From Amycolatopsis orientalis DSM 40040 = KCTC 9412 (GTDB lineage: Bacteria; Actinomycetota; Actinomycetes; Mycobacteriales; Pseudonocardiaceae), in NCBI RefSeq assembly GCF_000478275.1, contig NZ_ASJB01000077.1, positions 62,001-126,000 of the forward strand: a stretch of 64,000 bases of DNA. The letters are read 5' to 3'. Shown here piece by piece: positions 52,375 through 61,610 of this stretch. The notes under the pieces were generated by a model that saw only the letters and a list, made by a program, of their open reading frames with translations, did not search any database and was not told where the DNA came from. The translations under genes were made by a program, and so were the position numbers. Every line of letters begins with the position of its first letter. Position 1 is the first letter of the stretch.

Positions 52375-52743
52375 ATGGCGGCTGTGCTCATCGGCCTGGT
52401 GGCCGTGTTCTTCCTGGGGATGGGACTGCTCGGACTCGTCGCGCCCGGCCGGCTGATCGCGCCGTTCGGGATCACCCTGGACTCCGCGACCGCGCGGACC
52501 GAGGTGCGCGCAGTCTATGGCGGCTTCGGGGTGGCGATCGCCGTGCTGCTCGGTTTCGCGGCCTTCGACGTCGGCGGGATCCAGCGGGGTGTCGCGATCT
52601 CGGTCGCCGTCGCGCTGGTCGGGATGGCTTTCGGGCGGCTGGTCGCGCGGTTCGCGGAGCGGCCCGAGCGGTTCTATCCGAGCTGGCTGTACTTCTGGGT
52701 CGAGTTGGTCATGGCGGCCCTGCTCGTCGTCTCCGCCCTCTGA
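52375..52743 (+). CDS. DUF4345-type membrane protein
   Basis: The 122-residue protein has four hydrophobic segments (LIGLVAVFFLGMGLLGLVAP; GGFGVAIAVLLGFAAF; GVAISVAVALVGMAFG; FWVELVMAALLVVSAL) and RTEVRAVYGG between the first two, consistent with DUF4345. Its ATG follows the regulator's stop at once, suggesting co-transcription with the stress system. No function is known. Confidence 0.78.
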   Translation: MAAVLIGLVAVFFLGMGLLGLVAPGRLIAPFGITLDSATARTEVRAVYGGFGVAIAVLLGFAAFDVGGIQRGVAISVAVALVGMAFGRLVARFAERPERFYPSWLYFWVELVMAALLVVSAL

Positions 52744-52747
52744 GTGC

Positions 52748-52833
52748 GCGTCGCCTTTAGCGGGCTAAACGCGATGCGGTGAGCCCCCGGGCCCCACCGC
52801 ACCGCGTCGCGTTCAGCCCGCTAAACGCAGGTC
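52748..52833. repeat. Inverted pair of dispersed repeats between convergent genes
   Basis: Copies at 52748-52777 (GCGTCGCCTTTAGCGGGCTA) and 52802-52833 (opposite orientation, CGCGTTCAGCCCGCTAAACG) form an imperfect hairpin between the DUF4345 and EamA genes. The second touches the EamA stop codon. Confidence 0.9.
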
Positions 52834-52834
52834 G

Positions 52835-53776
52835 TCACGGCGTCGCCTCCCCGGCGGTGGCGAGGGGCCGCTCCGCCACCGGGGCGGTAGCAAAGGTCCC
52901 CCGCTCCTTCGGCCGGATCCGGGTCAGCGCGACCCCGCCCAGCACGACGACCATCCCGGCGATCACTCGGAAGTTCAGCGGCTCGGCCAGGAACACCGCC
53001 CCCAGCAGCACCGACACCACCGGCAGCAGGTACCCGACGATCGAAGCCGCGACGGCGCCTTCGCTCGCGAGGAGCTGGTAATTCAGCGCGAACGCGATCC
53101 CGGTCGACCCGATCCCCAGGATCACGACCGCGACGATCGCGCCGGTGCTCAGATGCACCGGTTCGAAGCCGCCCATCGGCATCGCCAGCAGCAGGAACCC
53201 GGTCGCGAGCAGCATCTGCCCACCCGCCAGCGACATCGGCGAGTCGCCGGTGCCGGTCAGGTACTTGCCCTCGTAGACGAACGCGAACCCGTAGCTCGCC
53301 GCCGCCGCGAGGCAGGCCAGCGCGCCCCAGCTGAGCAGGCCGGAGGCCTCCCACGGCGCGAAGATCAGCAGGATCCCGGCGAGCCCCGCGACGAGCCCGG
53401 CGACCCGGACCGCGGTCATCTTCGTCCGCGCGCCCAGCATCGGCGCGGCGAGCAGCACCCACAACGGCGTCGTCGCGTTCAGGACGCCGGTGATCCCGGA
53501 GTCGACGGTCAGCTCACCCCACGCGAACAGCAGGAACGGCAGCGCGTTGTGGAAGAACGCCGCGACGGCCAGATGTCCCCAGATCCGCCGCCCCGACGGC
53601 AGCCTGTCCCGTCCCAGGTAACAGAGCCCGATGAGCACGGCCGCCCCCAGCGCCACCCGCGCCAGCACCAGCTGCACCGGGGAGAACGCCCCCAGCCCCA
53701 GTTTGATCCAGAAGAAACTCGATCCCCACATGAGCGCCAGCGCGCCGATCCGCAGCAGGGTCTTGGTCTCACCCAC
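52835..53776 (-). CDS. EamA-family metabolite exporter
   Basis: The 313-residue transporter has ten hydrophobic segments in two EamA repeats (ALMWGSSFFWIKLGL; GGQMLLATGFLLLAMP; VGYLLPVVSVLLGAVFLAEPL). The GTG at 53776 is supported by AAGGAGG about 6 bases upstream; the frame is open to 53830 without such a site. It is divergent from a LysR regulator, a common control arrangement. The exported compound is unknown. Confidence 0.9.
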   Translation of the reverse strand: MGETKTLLRIGALALMWGSSFFWIKLGLGAFSPVQLVLARVALGAAVLIGLCYLGRDRLPSGRRIWGHLAVAAFFHNALPFLLFAWGELTVDSGITGVLNATTPLWVLLAAPMLGARTKMTAVRVAGLVAGLAGILLIFAPWEASGLLSWGALACLAAAASYGFAFVYEGKYLTGTGDSPMSLAGGQMLLATGFLLLAMPMGGFEPVHLSTGAIVAVVILGIGSTGIAFALNYQLLASEGAVAASIVGYLLPVVSVLLGAVFLAEPLNFRVIAGMVVVLGGVALTRIRPKERGTFATAPVAERPLATAGEATP

Positions 53777-53877
53777 CCCAGTCCTCCTTCGTGCCTGGCC
53801 CAGCTTCGCCGCGCCGACGCGTAAGGACAAGCGAAAATAACTGCAGGAAGGCTTAAGAAGAACTGTAAGATTCGACC

Positions 53878-54816
53878 ATGCTGGACGTCCGCCGCATGCA
53901 GGTCCTCCGGGCCGTGATCAGCAGTGGCTCGATCACCGCCGCCGCCAGGAACCTCGGCTACACACCTTCCGCGATCAGCCAGCAGTTGTCCACCCTGGAA
54001 AGGGAAGCGGGCGTCGAACTGCTCGAGCGCGTCGGCCGCGGCGTGCGGCCGACACCGGCCGGTTCGCTGCTGTCCGAGCACGCGGAAACGCTGAGCACCC
54101 AGCTCGCCAAGGCCGAGGCCGCGCTCACCGAACTCAAGGAAGGCCGCACCGGCAGGCTCGCGATCCGCTACTTCGCCACGGCAGGTGCCTCGCTGGTCCC
54201 GTTGGCCGTCGCCGCGCTGCGCCGGGACTTCCCGGGCGTCCGCCTCGATCTGAAACTGGTCGAGCCGGACGATTCGATGCCCGAGATCGAGTCCGGCGAG
54301 GCCGACGTCGCGATGATCGTGCTACCCACCAGCACTCCTCGCGTCAGGGGCGTCGAGTACGTGCACGTCCTCGACGACCCGTACCGCGCGATCCTGCCGA
54401 AGAACCACCGGCTCGCCCGTAAGCGCGTACTCGACCTCGGCGAACTCGCGGAAGACCCGTGGGTCGGCGTCGACGGTCTCCCCGGCGCCTGCCGCGACAT
54501 CCTGCTCGAGGCCTGCGGCGCCGCCGGATTCGCCCCGAACCACGTCGTAGAATCCGAGGATTACCAGACGGCACAAGGCTTTGTGGCCGCCGGGCTCGGG
54601 GTCGCGCTGATCCCGGAACTCGGCCTCGGCGCCCCGCATCCCGGCGTCGCCATCCGCAAGGTCCGCCGCCCCGATCCGGTGCGCTCCATTCACGCGGCCG
54701 TGGCCGCGCACGCCAGGGAACACCCCGCGGTGCGACGTTTCCTCAGCGCCATCCGCGAAGGAGCCCTGACCGGACAGGTAAGCGGGAGTGATCAGGTGGG
54801 CAGGAAAACCGGCTGA
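53878..54816 (+). CDS. LysR-family transcriptional regulator
   Basis: The 312-residue regulator has an N-terminal winged helix (MQVLRAVISSGSITAAARNL, YTPSAISQQLSTLEREAG) and a C-terminal substrate-binding domain (ADVAMIVLPTS; GVALIPELGL). It is divergent from the EamA exporter, which is the likely target. Confidence 0.92.
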   Translation: MLDVRRMQVLRAVISSGSITAAARNLGYTPSAISQQLSTLEREAGVELLERVGRGVRPTPAGSLLSEHAETLSTQLAKAEAALTELKEGRTGRLAIRYFATAGASLVPLAVAALRRDFPGVRLDLKLVEPDDSMPEIESGEADVAMIVLPTSTPRVRGVEYVHVLDDPYRAILPKNHRLARKRVLDLGELAEDPWVGVDGLPGACRDILLEACGAAGFAPNHVVESEDYQTAQGFVAAGLGVALIPELGLGAPHPGVAIRKVRRPDPVRSIHAAVAAHAREHPAVRRFLSAIREGALTGQVSGSDQVGRKTG

Positions 54817-54888
54817 GCTTGAACAGCCGTATCGGCGGTCGACAGCCTGGCAGGGAACCCACGTTTTCCCGCCAGTGAAAGGATCTCC

Positions 54889-55557
54889 GTGCGTCCCTTG
54901 ATCGTCCTGCACGGCTCTTGGCACCAGCCCGCCCATTTCGACGACGTCGTGGGGCGCCTGCGCCGGGACGGCGTCGAGGTCACCGTCCCCGACCTCGGCG
55001 GCCTTCCGATCGCCGAAACCACCCGCATCGTCCAGGATCTCGTCGACGAGGCGTCCGAACCCCCGGTGGTGCTCGCCCATTCCTACGGCGGACTGACCGC
55101 CAGCGGACTACAGGGGATCTCGCACCTGATCTACCTGGCCGCCATCGTCTCCGGACCCGGTGAGACCGCCCAGTACTGGATCGAACGGGCGACGGAGGAA
55201 ACCGGCCGCGAACCCGAACAGCTGGCCCTCACCGTCGACGAAGCGGGTTTGACTCAACTCGACCTCTCCGCTGTCCGAGAGTCCCTGTACGCCGACTGCA
55301 CGGACCCTGTCGCCGAGCGCGCCATGGCGTTGCTGCGCCCCGAGCCTGTCACGATCTTCGACGAATCGCCCGAGGGGACCGCGTGGAAGGACACGCCGAC
55401 CACCTACATCGCCTGCACCGAGGACCGAGCGATCGTGCCCGACGTGTTCGCCCACTACGCCGCCCGCTGTGAGACGACGGTGACCTGGCGGTCCGACCAC
55501 AGCCCCTACCTCAGCCGCCCCGTGGAACTGGCGGCACTGGTTCGCGAGCGGTTGTAA
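54889..55557 (+). CDS. Alpha/beta hydrolase (short, RBBP9/EstC-like)
   Basis: The 222-residue enzyme has IVLHGSWHQPAHF, the nucleophile elbow AHSYGG and a C-terminal SDHSPYLSRP with the catalytic His. This layout is typical of salicylate-esterase/EstC-like hydrolases. It starts with a GTG after AAAGGA. Its stop is directly adjacent to the stop of the convergent kinase-like gene. Confidence 0.87.
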   Translation: MRPLIVLHGSWHQPAHFDDVVGRLRRDGVEVTVPDLGGLPIAETTRIVQDLVDEASEPPVVLAHSYGGLTASGLQGISHLIYLAAIVSGPGETAQYWIERATEETGREPEQLALTVDEAGLTQLDLSAVRESLYADCTDPVAERAMALLRPEPVTIFDESPEGTAWKDTPTTYIACTEDRAIVPDVFAHYAARCETTVTWRSDHSPYLSRPVELAALVRERL

Positions 55558-56604
55558 CTAGATCAGGAACAGCTCCGCGAACAGCACGCCGATGAGGATC
55601 GCCGCCACGACGGCACCGGCCGTGATCAGCCACTTCCGGGTGTCGGACGACTTGGTCGCGGCCGGCGCCGCGGGGGCCGGGGAGTACTGCTGCGTCGGCG
55701 GCGCGTACTGCTGCGGCGGCTGATACTGCGGAGGCTGGTGCTGGGCGAACTGCGGAACCGGCTGCTGCGGCGCCTGCTGCGTCGGCATCGGCATGGAAGC
55801 CGGGACCGTGGGCATCGCGGGCGCTGTCGGCGGGATGAACGCCGTCTGCCGCCCTTCGGTGATGGCGCCCAGGGAACGGACCGTGTCGGCCATCGTCGGC
55901 CGCGCGTCCGGCTCGGCCCGCAGCATCTTGCGCAGTGCTCCGGCCAGCGGGCCTGCGGTCTGCGGCGGCCGCTCCGACGATTCGCCGTCCTCGCCGAACG
56001 GCGGCACCCCTTCGACGGCGGTGTACAGCGTCGCGCCGAGCGAGAACACGTCGGACGCCGAGGTCGCCGGTTCGCCGCGCGCCACCTCGGGCGCCCGGTA
56101 CGCCGGACTCGCGCCGCCACCGGTGATGCCGATGTCGGTGAGCTTCACGCCGCCGTCGTCGGCCAGCAGGACCGTGCCCGGCTCGACGGTCCGGTGCACC
56201 ACCCCGGCCTCGTGCATCGCGGCCAGCGCGCGGCCGAGCATGATGCCCAGCGCGGCGGCCTGCTCCGCGGTCAGCCTGCCGTGCTCGGCCAGGAAAGTCG
56301 ACATCCCGCGCGACGGGATGTACTCCATCACCAGCCAGACGTCCGGCCCGTCGGGCAGGACGTCGTAGACCTTGATGGCGGTGGCGTGCTCGAACTTGGC
56401 CGCGTCCTTGCCCTCTTGGATGACGACGGCCTTGGCCTGCTCCGCCCGGTCCGGCGGCAGGCCGACGGGCAGATACATGCGCTTCATCGCGACCGTGCGC
56501 AGCAGCCGGGTGTCGAACGCCAGCCACACGATGCCCGCCCGGCCGCGCCCGATGGGCTGATCCAGGCGGTACCGGCCGCCGACGATGGAACCTTCAGAAC
56601 TCAC
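55558..56604 (-). CDS. Membrane Ser/Thr kinase homologue, probable pseudokinase
   Basis: The 348-residue protein has a kinase-fold N-domain (about 10-255), a Gln/Pro-rich linker (260-315) and a C-terminal membrane helix (WLITAGAVVAAILIGVLFAE). The ATP-lysine K41 (VAMKRM) is present. The catalytic loop reads HRTVEPGTV at 137-145, where active kinases have HRDxKxxN, so both the catalytic Asp and the Asn are missing. DIG (157-159) replaces DFG. It starts 13 bases after the active kinase gene upstream in the operon, which suggests a regulatory partner role. Confidence 0.88.
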   Translation of the reverse strand: MSSEGSIVGGRYRLDQPIGRGRAGIVWLAFDTRLLRTVAMKRMYLPVGLPPDRAEQAKAVVIQEGKDAAKFEHATAIKVYDVLPDGPDVWLVMEYIPSRGMSTFLAEHGRLTAEQAAALGIMLGRALAAMHEAGVVHRTVEPGTVLLADDGGVKLTDIGITGGGASPAYRAPEVARGEPATSASDVFSLGATLYTAVEGVPPFGEDGESSERPPQTAGPLAGALRKMLRAEPDARPTMADTVRSLGAITEGRQTAFIPPTAPAMPTVPASMPMPTQQAPQQPVPQFAQHQPPQYQPPQQYAPPTQQYSPAPAAPAATKSSDTRKWLITAGAVVAAILIGVLFAELFLI

Positions 56605-56617
56605 TTGCTGCCTCGGA

Positions 56618-58222
56618 TCACGTTCCGGCTGGTGTCGATGACGGTGATGTTGGTGTGTCCGTCGGGGTGGGGGTCGGCGTCGGAGTCGGCGTCTTCGTCG
56701 GAGTCTTGGTGGGCGTCTTCGACGGAGTCGTCGGATCCGGCTCGTCCGTCTGACTCGCCTTGGTCGACGTCTTCTTCGACGAGGACGGCGTCTCCTTGGG
56801 CGGCGCGGACGACTCGGTCTCGGTCGGCGTTTCCGTCGTCGCGGGAGCCGAAGACGTCGCCGACGGGGAAGGCTTGGTCGAGGAGTTCCCGACCTGCGCG
56901 GGCGTCTCCGGGTTGTTCGGGCTCAGCAGCCAGAACCCCAGCGCGGCCAGCGCCACGATCACGACCCCGCCGATGATCGCGGGTTTCTTCCACGCGCCCG
57001 GCTTCTCGTCGTCGTCCTCGTCCACCGGGCTGGTCTGCGCCCGGGTGGGCGGCGGAGGCGGCGGCTTGTCGTAGTCGTCGTCGTACGGATCGTCGTCGTA
57101 ACCGCCCGCGGGCACCGGGACGGCGCGCGTGGGTGCCTGGCCGCGTTCGGACATCAACGCGGTCTCGTCGTAGTTGTCGTACCCGTCGTAGTCGTCTTCC
57201 GGGTACCTCGACGCGGCCGGCTGGTCGTAGTCGTCCTCGTCGTCGTAGTACGAGCCGGCCGCGGCCTGTTCGTCGAGGAGCGAGCCCGAATGCCCGGCCG
57301 CCTCGCTGTCGAGGGCCTGGGTCACGCCCGCGCCCGCGAGACCACCGGCGACCGGGGCCGCGAGCATGGTCTCGTCGGCGGGGCCGCCCAGCGGCGTCTC
57401 ACCCCGCGCGACGGCGGCCAGCAGCTCTTCGCACTCTTCGGCGGTGGGCCGGTGCCGGACCTCGGGGTGCAGCAGCACGGCCAGCACGCTGGCGAGCGGG
57501 CCGGACTGGCGCGGCGGGATGATCTGCCCGGCCGCGACGGCGTGCAGCAGGCTTAGCGTGTTCTCGCTGAGGCCGAACGGGGGCTGGCCCTCACAGGCCG
57601 CGTAGAGCGTCGAGCCGAGCGAGAAGACGTCGGACTCCGGCCCGGGGTCGCCGCCGATGGCCACCTCGGGCGCCAGGTAGGCGGGGGTCCCGGCGATCAT
57701 CCCGGTCTTGGTGACCGTGACGTCGTCCTTGGCCCGTGAGATGCCGAAGTCGGTGATCTTCACGGTGCCGTTGGGGGCGAGCAGGATGTTGCCGGGCTTG
57801 ATGTCCCGGTGCACGATGCCGACCGCGTGCGCCTCGGTCAGCGCGGCCGCGACCTGGGCACCGATCCTGGCCACCTCGATCGGCGGCAGCGTCCGTTCCT
57901 CCTGCAGCACCTGGGCGAGGCTGGTGGAGTTCAGGTACTCCATGATCAGGCACGGCTGCCCGTTGTCGTCGGTGACGACGTCGAACACCGAGATGGCGTT
58001 CGGGTGGTGCAACCTGGCGGCGATCCGGCCTTCACGCATGGTGCGCTGGCGGGCGTCCTCGGCGCCTTGGGCCTCCAGGCCGGGCTGCAGCAGCAACTGC
58101 TTGATCGCCACCGTGCGGCCGAGTACCTCGTCGTGCGCTTGCCAGACAGCACCCATCGCGCCCGTGCCGATCCGCCCGACGATGCGATATCGACCGGCGA
58201 CCAGGCGACCCTCGTCGCTCAC
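56618..58222 (-). CDS. Serine/threonine protein kinase (PknB-type, single TM)
   Basis: The 534-residue kinase has a Gly loop IGTGAMGAVW, K41, the intact catalytic loop HRDIKPGNIL (138-147), DFG 158-160 and APEV. A long Asp/Tyr-rich juxtamembrane region (about 320-415, YDDDEDDYD-like runs) precedes a transmembrane helix near 430 (IIGGVVIVALAALGFWLL). A Thr/Pro/Ser-rich extracellular tail of about 85 residues follows, without PASTA repeats. The GTG start has GGAGG upstream. It heads the two-gene kinase/pseudokinase operon. Confidence 0.93.
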   Translation of the reverse strand: MSDEGRLVAGRYRIVGRIGTGAMGAVWQAHDEVLGRTVAIKQLLLQPGLEAQGAEDARQRTMREGRIAARLHHPNAISVFDVVTDDNGQPCLIMEYLNSTSLAQVLQEERTLPPIEVARIGAQVAAALTEAHAVGIVHRDIKPGNILLAPNGTVKITDFGISRAKDDVTVTKTGMIAGTPAYLAPEVAIGGDPGPESDVFSLGSTLYAACEGQPPFGLSENTLSLLHAVAAGQIIPPRQSGPLASVLAVLLHPEVRHRPTAEECEELLAAVARGETPLGGPADETMLAAPVAGGLAGAGVTQALDSEAAGHSGSLLDEQAAAGSYYDDEDDYDQPAASRYPEDDYDGYDNYDETALMSERGQAPTRAVPVPAGGYDDDPYDDDYDKPPPPPPTRAQTSPVDEDDDEKPGAWKKPAIIGGVVIVALAALGFWLLSPNNPETPAQVGNSSTKPSPSATSSAPATTETPTETESSAPPKETPSSSKKTSTKASQTDEPDPTTPSKTPTKTPTKTPTPTPTPTPTDTPTSPSSTPAGT

Positions 58223-58441
58223 GCGACCTCCCTTTGGGCTCCGTCTTCACGCCGCGGAGTGGTCCGCGCACGCGGTGCGGCCTTCAGCGCGCCACAGCCT
58301 TGGAGCGTATGCACATGTAGTGGTCTGTGTGCCGGCTTTTCCGAGACCGACTCGTGACAAGGCTAGGCGCTCACTCTGCGCACACACACGCGGCACGCTC
58401 TGATCGCCCTGGGTGGAGGGCGGTTTCACGCGGGGTATCCG

Positions 58442-59284
58442 TCACATGTGCTGCGCGGACAGCAGCCGGGCGTCGGTGATCAGGCCCGTCGTCTCGTCGG
58501 CGAACGCCAGCACCTGCGTGACCCGCACCAGGCCGCCGTCCGGATCGCGCATGGTCACCACGGCGAGGATCGTCCCGTCGGCCTGCTCCCGGATGTCCTG
58601 GATCTGGATGGCGTCCATGGCGCTCCACGCCTGGATCATCCTGCCCGCTTCGGACTCGGCCAGCACCGGTGCGAGCAGCGAGAGCGCGCCGCCGGGATCG
58701 GCGTCGACGGTCTGGTAGAACTTCCGGACCGCGTCGATCTTGCCCTCGGCCGTGGTGACCGCGGCCGGTTTGGCGACCGGCCGCGAACTGGCGCTGCTGG
58801 ACGACGAACCCTGCCGCGGGACCGAACCCGAGCCGGTGCCCGAAGAGGGCTGGGCCGCCGTGCTGGAGCCCGCCGAAGCGGGCGCCTCGTGCTTGCGCAG
58901 CTGTTCGGTGGCGTCCGGGACGGCGAGCCCGCCGAGCGCGGCGGCACCGCTCATCATCTCGGGCGCGGTGGCGCCCGGTACCGGGTTCTGCCGCTGGGTC
59001 CCGGCGAGCACGCCCGCGGTGACGACGGCTCCCGCGACCAGCAGCCCTGCGGCTACCAGGCCGGCCAGCTTGGCCCGCCGGGCGCTGCGGCTTTCCGGCT
59101 CGTCTTCGGGCTCAGGGCGCGGCGACGGCTCTTCGCGGGTGCGGGCGGGGACGAACTTCTGCGGCTCGCGGAAGACCTGCTCGAGGTACTCGCGGTCGAC
59201 GCGGGTGTCGTTCAGGATCTCTTCCGGGATGACGTCCTCGACACGTACGGCGTCCTCACGCCGTATGCGCTGTCGATCAAGCAC
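58442..59284 (-). CDS. Single-pass membrane protein with extracellular domain
   Basis: The 280-residue protein has a charged cytoplasmic part (1-70), one membrane helix (LAGLVAAGLLVAGAVVTAGVL, about 73-93), a Ser-rich linker (140-170) and a C-terminal domain (AVRKFYQTVDADPGGALSLL; ILAVVTMRDPDGG). The end resembles an NTF2/SnoaL-like fold as seen in proteins with a sigma-factor or kinase context. It starts with a GTG. No precise family is recognised. It shares architecture with the gene at 59540. Confidence 0.7.
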   Translation of the reverse strand: MLDRQRIRREDAVRVEDVIPEEILNDTRVDREYLEQVFREPQKFVPARTREEPSPRPEPEDEPESRSARRAKLAGLVAAGLLVAGAVVTAGVLAGTQRQNPVPGATAPEMMSGAAALGGLAVPDATEQLRKHEAPASAGSSTAAQPSSGTGSGSVPRQGSSSSSASSRPVAKPAAVTTAEGKIDAVRKFYQTVDADPGGALSLLAPVLAESEAGRMIQAWSAMDAIQIQDIREQADGTILAVVTMRDPDGGLVRVTQVLAFADETTGLITDARLLSAQHM

Positions 59285-59539
59285 GAAATTCCTCGCTCTG
59301 GTCCGGGGCAGGCGCTGGGCCGTTCGGCCGACGCCTCTGGTCCGCGCGGCCGTCTTCTGAACGGTGCGGACCCTGCTGTCGTCAGGTAACCCTGTGGAGA
59401 CGGTCCGCGGCCAGGCTCTGTCGCCGGAATGCCGTCGCGATACGACGAACGGCAGCTTATGTCACCCACCCGGACCAGGGACAACCGCTCGCCGCACCGC
59501 ACGTGCAGAGGAACGGGACACCTGCACGTGCGTGGCCAC

Positions 59540-60775
59540 CTACATGCCGTCGTCGACGATCTTGTCGTCGTCACCGAAGGTCAGCGTGCGCTGTTCCATG
59601 GTCTTCGTCCCGTCTTTGTGGGTTACCTCGACGGTGTTGACCGTGACGCCGCGGCGCTGGTCGATGCTGACCTTCTTCACCTCGAAATAGGCGACGTCGG
59701 CGTAGCGCTCACGCAGGCCTTGCGCGCCTTCTTCGCGGAGACCGCCCGAGGTCACGTTGGATGCCTGGTGCGGGTCGGTGGTGACGGTGTTGAGGAAGAG
59801 TTCGGTGTTGTCGCCCATCGCCTGCGCGTCCGGCTGCGACGCGTACCAGGGGGCGGGCGTGGTCGTGCGGTCGGCGGGCGTGACCGGGGGCTTCTGCGGC
59901 CGGTCGCTCGACGGCGCCGTGGACCGGCCGGTCGTGACGGGACCGCCCGAATCGGGCTGCGAACCGCCGTTGCCGGTGCTCTCGGGATCCGAGGACGTGC
60001 CGGAATTGGCGGAACTGCGGTCGTCGCGGGTGGAGGAATCGGTCTCGGAGACGGACGGGTTGCCCGCCGCGCCGCCCTGCGGCGGTGTGGTCGGGTTGCC
60101 GGCGAGACCTTCGTTGGTCAGCGGGCTGCCACCGCGGTATCCGGGCCAGCCGCCCTGGCTCTGCTGCTCCGGGAGGGGCTTGCCGACCAGGAAGGAACCG
60201 GCGAACAGCAGGCCGACGACGACCAGCGCGGACGCGGCGGCGGCGAACCAGGCGGCCTTGCGCCACGTCTTGGGCGGGGTCACCGAAGCGGGCACCGAAC
60301 CGAGGTCGAAGGTACTCAGACCGTCGAAGGACGGGGCCAGGTAGACGCGGACGTCGTCGGTCTCCACCGGCTCGGGGCGCCGCGGGGCGGGCGCCGTCAG
60401 CGTCACCTTCGTGCGCTGGGCGGCCTTCGCGCGCCTTTCCTCCACGGGGGACAGGGCGGGTTCGGTCAACGAGACCTCGACGCGGGCCGGGCGTTCCACG
60501 GGGACCTCGCGAGCGGGCTGGGGGAGCGGCAGTCGGCCGCTCGATGGGGCGTAGCCGGGACTCGGCGCCCTCCTGTTCCGCGGTGGCGGCAGGGGGAGGG
60601 AACCGGTGGAGGGCGGGGCGAACTCGCCGTGTGCGCGATGCCCGTGCCCGGTCGGGCGCTGCCGCCTCGGCGGCACTGGTGGGGTCCAGCTCTCGGTGCC
60701 ACCGGCCCGATGGCGGCCCGCGTGCGTGGCGCCGTCCCGTCCGGTCCGTCCCTGGTGTTCCGCCCAGCCGTTCAT
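59540..60775 (-). CDS. Proline-rich single-pass membrane protein
   Basis: The 411-residue protein has a long basic/proline-rich cytoplasmic region (1-175) and a membrane helix near 180-200 (AAWFAAAASALVVVGLLFAG). A Ser/Gly/Pro-rich extracellular linker and a C-terminal domain (TVTTDPHQASNVTSGG; VNTVEVTHKDGTK; LTFGDDDKIVDDGM) complete it. The C-terminal segment looks like a small beta-rich sensor fold. The low-complexity N-terminus makes the exact start at 60775 uncertain. Function unknown; the kinase operon nearby makes it a possible phosphorylation target. Confidence 0.65.
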   Translation of the reverse strand: MNGWAEHQGRTGRDGATHAGRHRAGGTESWTPPVPPRRQRPTGHGHRAHGEFAPPSTGSLPLPPPRNRRAPSPGYAPSSGRLPLPQPAREVPVERPARVEVSLTEPALSPVEERRAKAAQRTKVTLTAPAPRRPEPVETDDVRVYLAPSFDGLSTFDLGSVPASVTPPKTWRKAAWFAAAASALVVVGLLFAGSFLVGKPLPEQQSQGGWPGYRGGSPLTNEGLAGNPTTPPQGGAAGNPSVSETDSSTRDDRSSANSGTSSDPESTGNGGSQPDSGGPVTTGRSTAPSSDRPQKPPVTPADRTTTPAPWYASQPDAQAMGDNTELFLNTVTTDPHQASNVTSGGLREEGAQGLRERYADVAYFEVKKVSIDQRRGVTVNTVEVTHKDGTKTMEQRTLTFGDDDKIVDDGM

Positions 60776-61113
60776 GTCCGAGCGACCCCCTCGTGGGCCG
60801 GCCCTGACGGCGATGTGACACCGGTTAAGCCGAACGGAGCAACGGTTTCACGGGATCCCTCGCGAGCAGACTCCCGGGCACTCTCGTGAGCAAATGCACG
60901 CGCATGCGACTGCGGGCGCGCGGGGCCACTGCCCCCGCGCGCCATACGGGCATCGCCCGACCCAGACGCAAGGGTCCTCACGGGACCCACACTAAAAGCT
61001 CGGCCCCCGCAAGTCTTCACCCGCTCTGCAAGTTGCAGATGTTTCACTCGGTCGGGCGCGGCCGTACGGGCCTCGGTGACGTTACGCAGTGCGATCGGCG
61101 CTGGTGACGCCGT
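60776..61113. other. Intergenic region with a GC-rich hairpin
   Basis: The 338 bases contain a 10-bp hairpin (GCGCGCGGGG at 60916-60925 with 60933-60942) that could end transcripts of the minus-strand gene at 61114. A promoter for the 59540-60775 gene should lie near 60780-60900. I saw no tRNA, repeat copy or credible ORF. Confidence 0.5.
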
Positions 61114-61419
61114 TCAGTTGCCGCTGCGGTACTTCTGCTGGGTCGACTGCAAGGCCTTGGTGGCCGTCACACCGCTACCCGCTGCAAGCAAAATGGCGAT
61201 GATGTCGAGGGTCGTTCCCCCACTAGTGAGCAACCAGGCGAACAACGAGGCCGCGGTGGTACCCGCTGCGATCGGCCAGCGTGTCTTGACGTACTGGGCG
61301 ATGGGCGTACCCCCGGCGCGCTTACCCGCCGCGTTGTTCAACAGGGCGAGATAGCCGAGATGGCCCAAGGCGGCGAGCACGCCGGCGATCGCGATCACGA
61401 CGGCGATGAGGTTAATCAT
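61114..61419 (-). CDS. Small integral membrane protein
   Basis: The 101-residue protein starts at the ATG at 61419 (MINLIAVVIAIAGVLAALGH). It has two or three hydrophobic segments (1-28, 54-85) and a polar C-terminus (TQQKYRSGN). No family is recognised. The frame is open further upstream but that part lacks a ribosome site and is not hydrophobic. Confidence 0.65.
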   Translation of the reverse strand: MINLIAVVIAIAGVLAALGHLGYLALLNNAAGKRAGGTPIAQYVKTRWPIAAGTTAASLFAWLLTSGGTTLDIIAILLAAGSGVTATKALQSTQQKYRSGN

Positions 61420-61500
61420 GGTGTCCAGTTTGCCTGGTCCCGAGCCGTCGTGGCTCGGGGAACACCCTGAGTTTCCCCTCACCGCACGCAATCGTGACGC

Positions 61501-61580
61501 GAGTCGCCTTTAGCGGGCTAATCGCGCTCCGGTGCCGTGGGAGCCCCGGGGTCGCCTTTAGCGGGCTAATCGCGATCCGG
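61501..61580. repeat. Two direct dispersed repeat copies
   Basis: Same-orientation copies at 61501-61530 and 61549-61580 share TCGCCTTTAGCGGGCTAATC and more. They lie between the chorismate mutase 3' end and the small membrane protein start. Confidence 0.9.
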
Positions 61581-61610
61581 GCGGGACGTCGCGGGAGCAA
61601 GGGACCTTTG

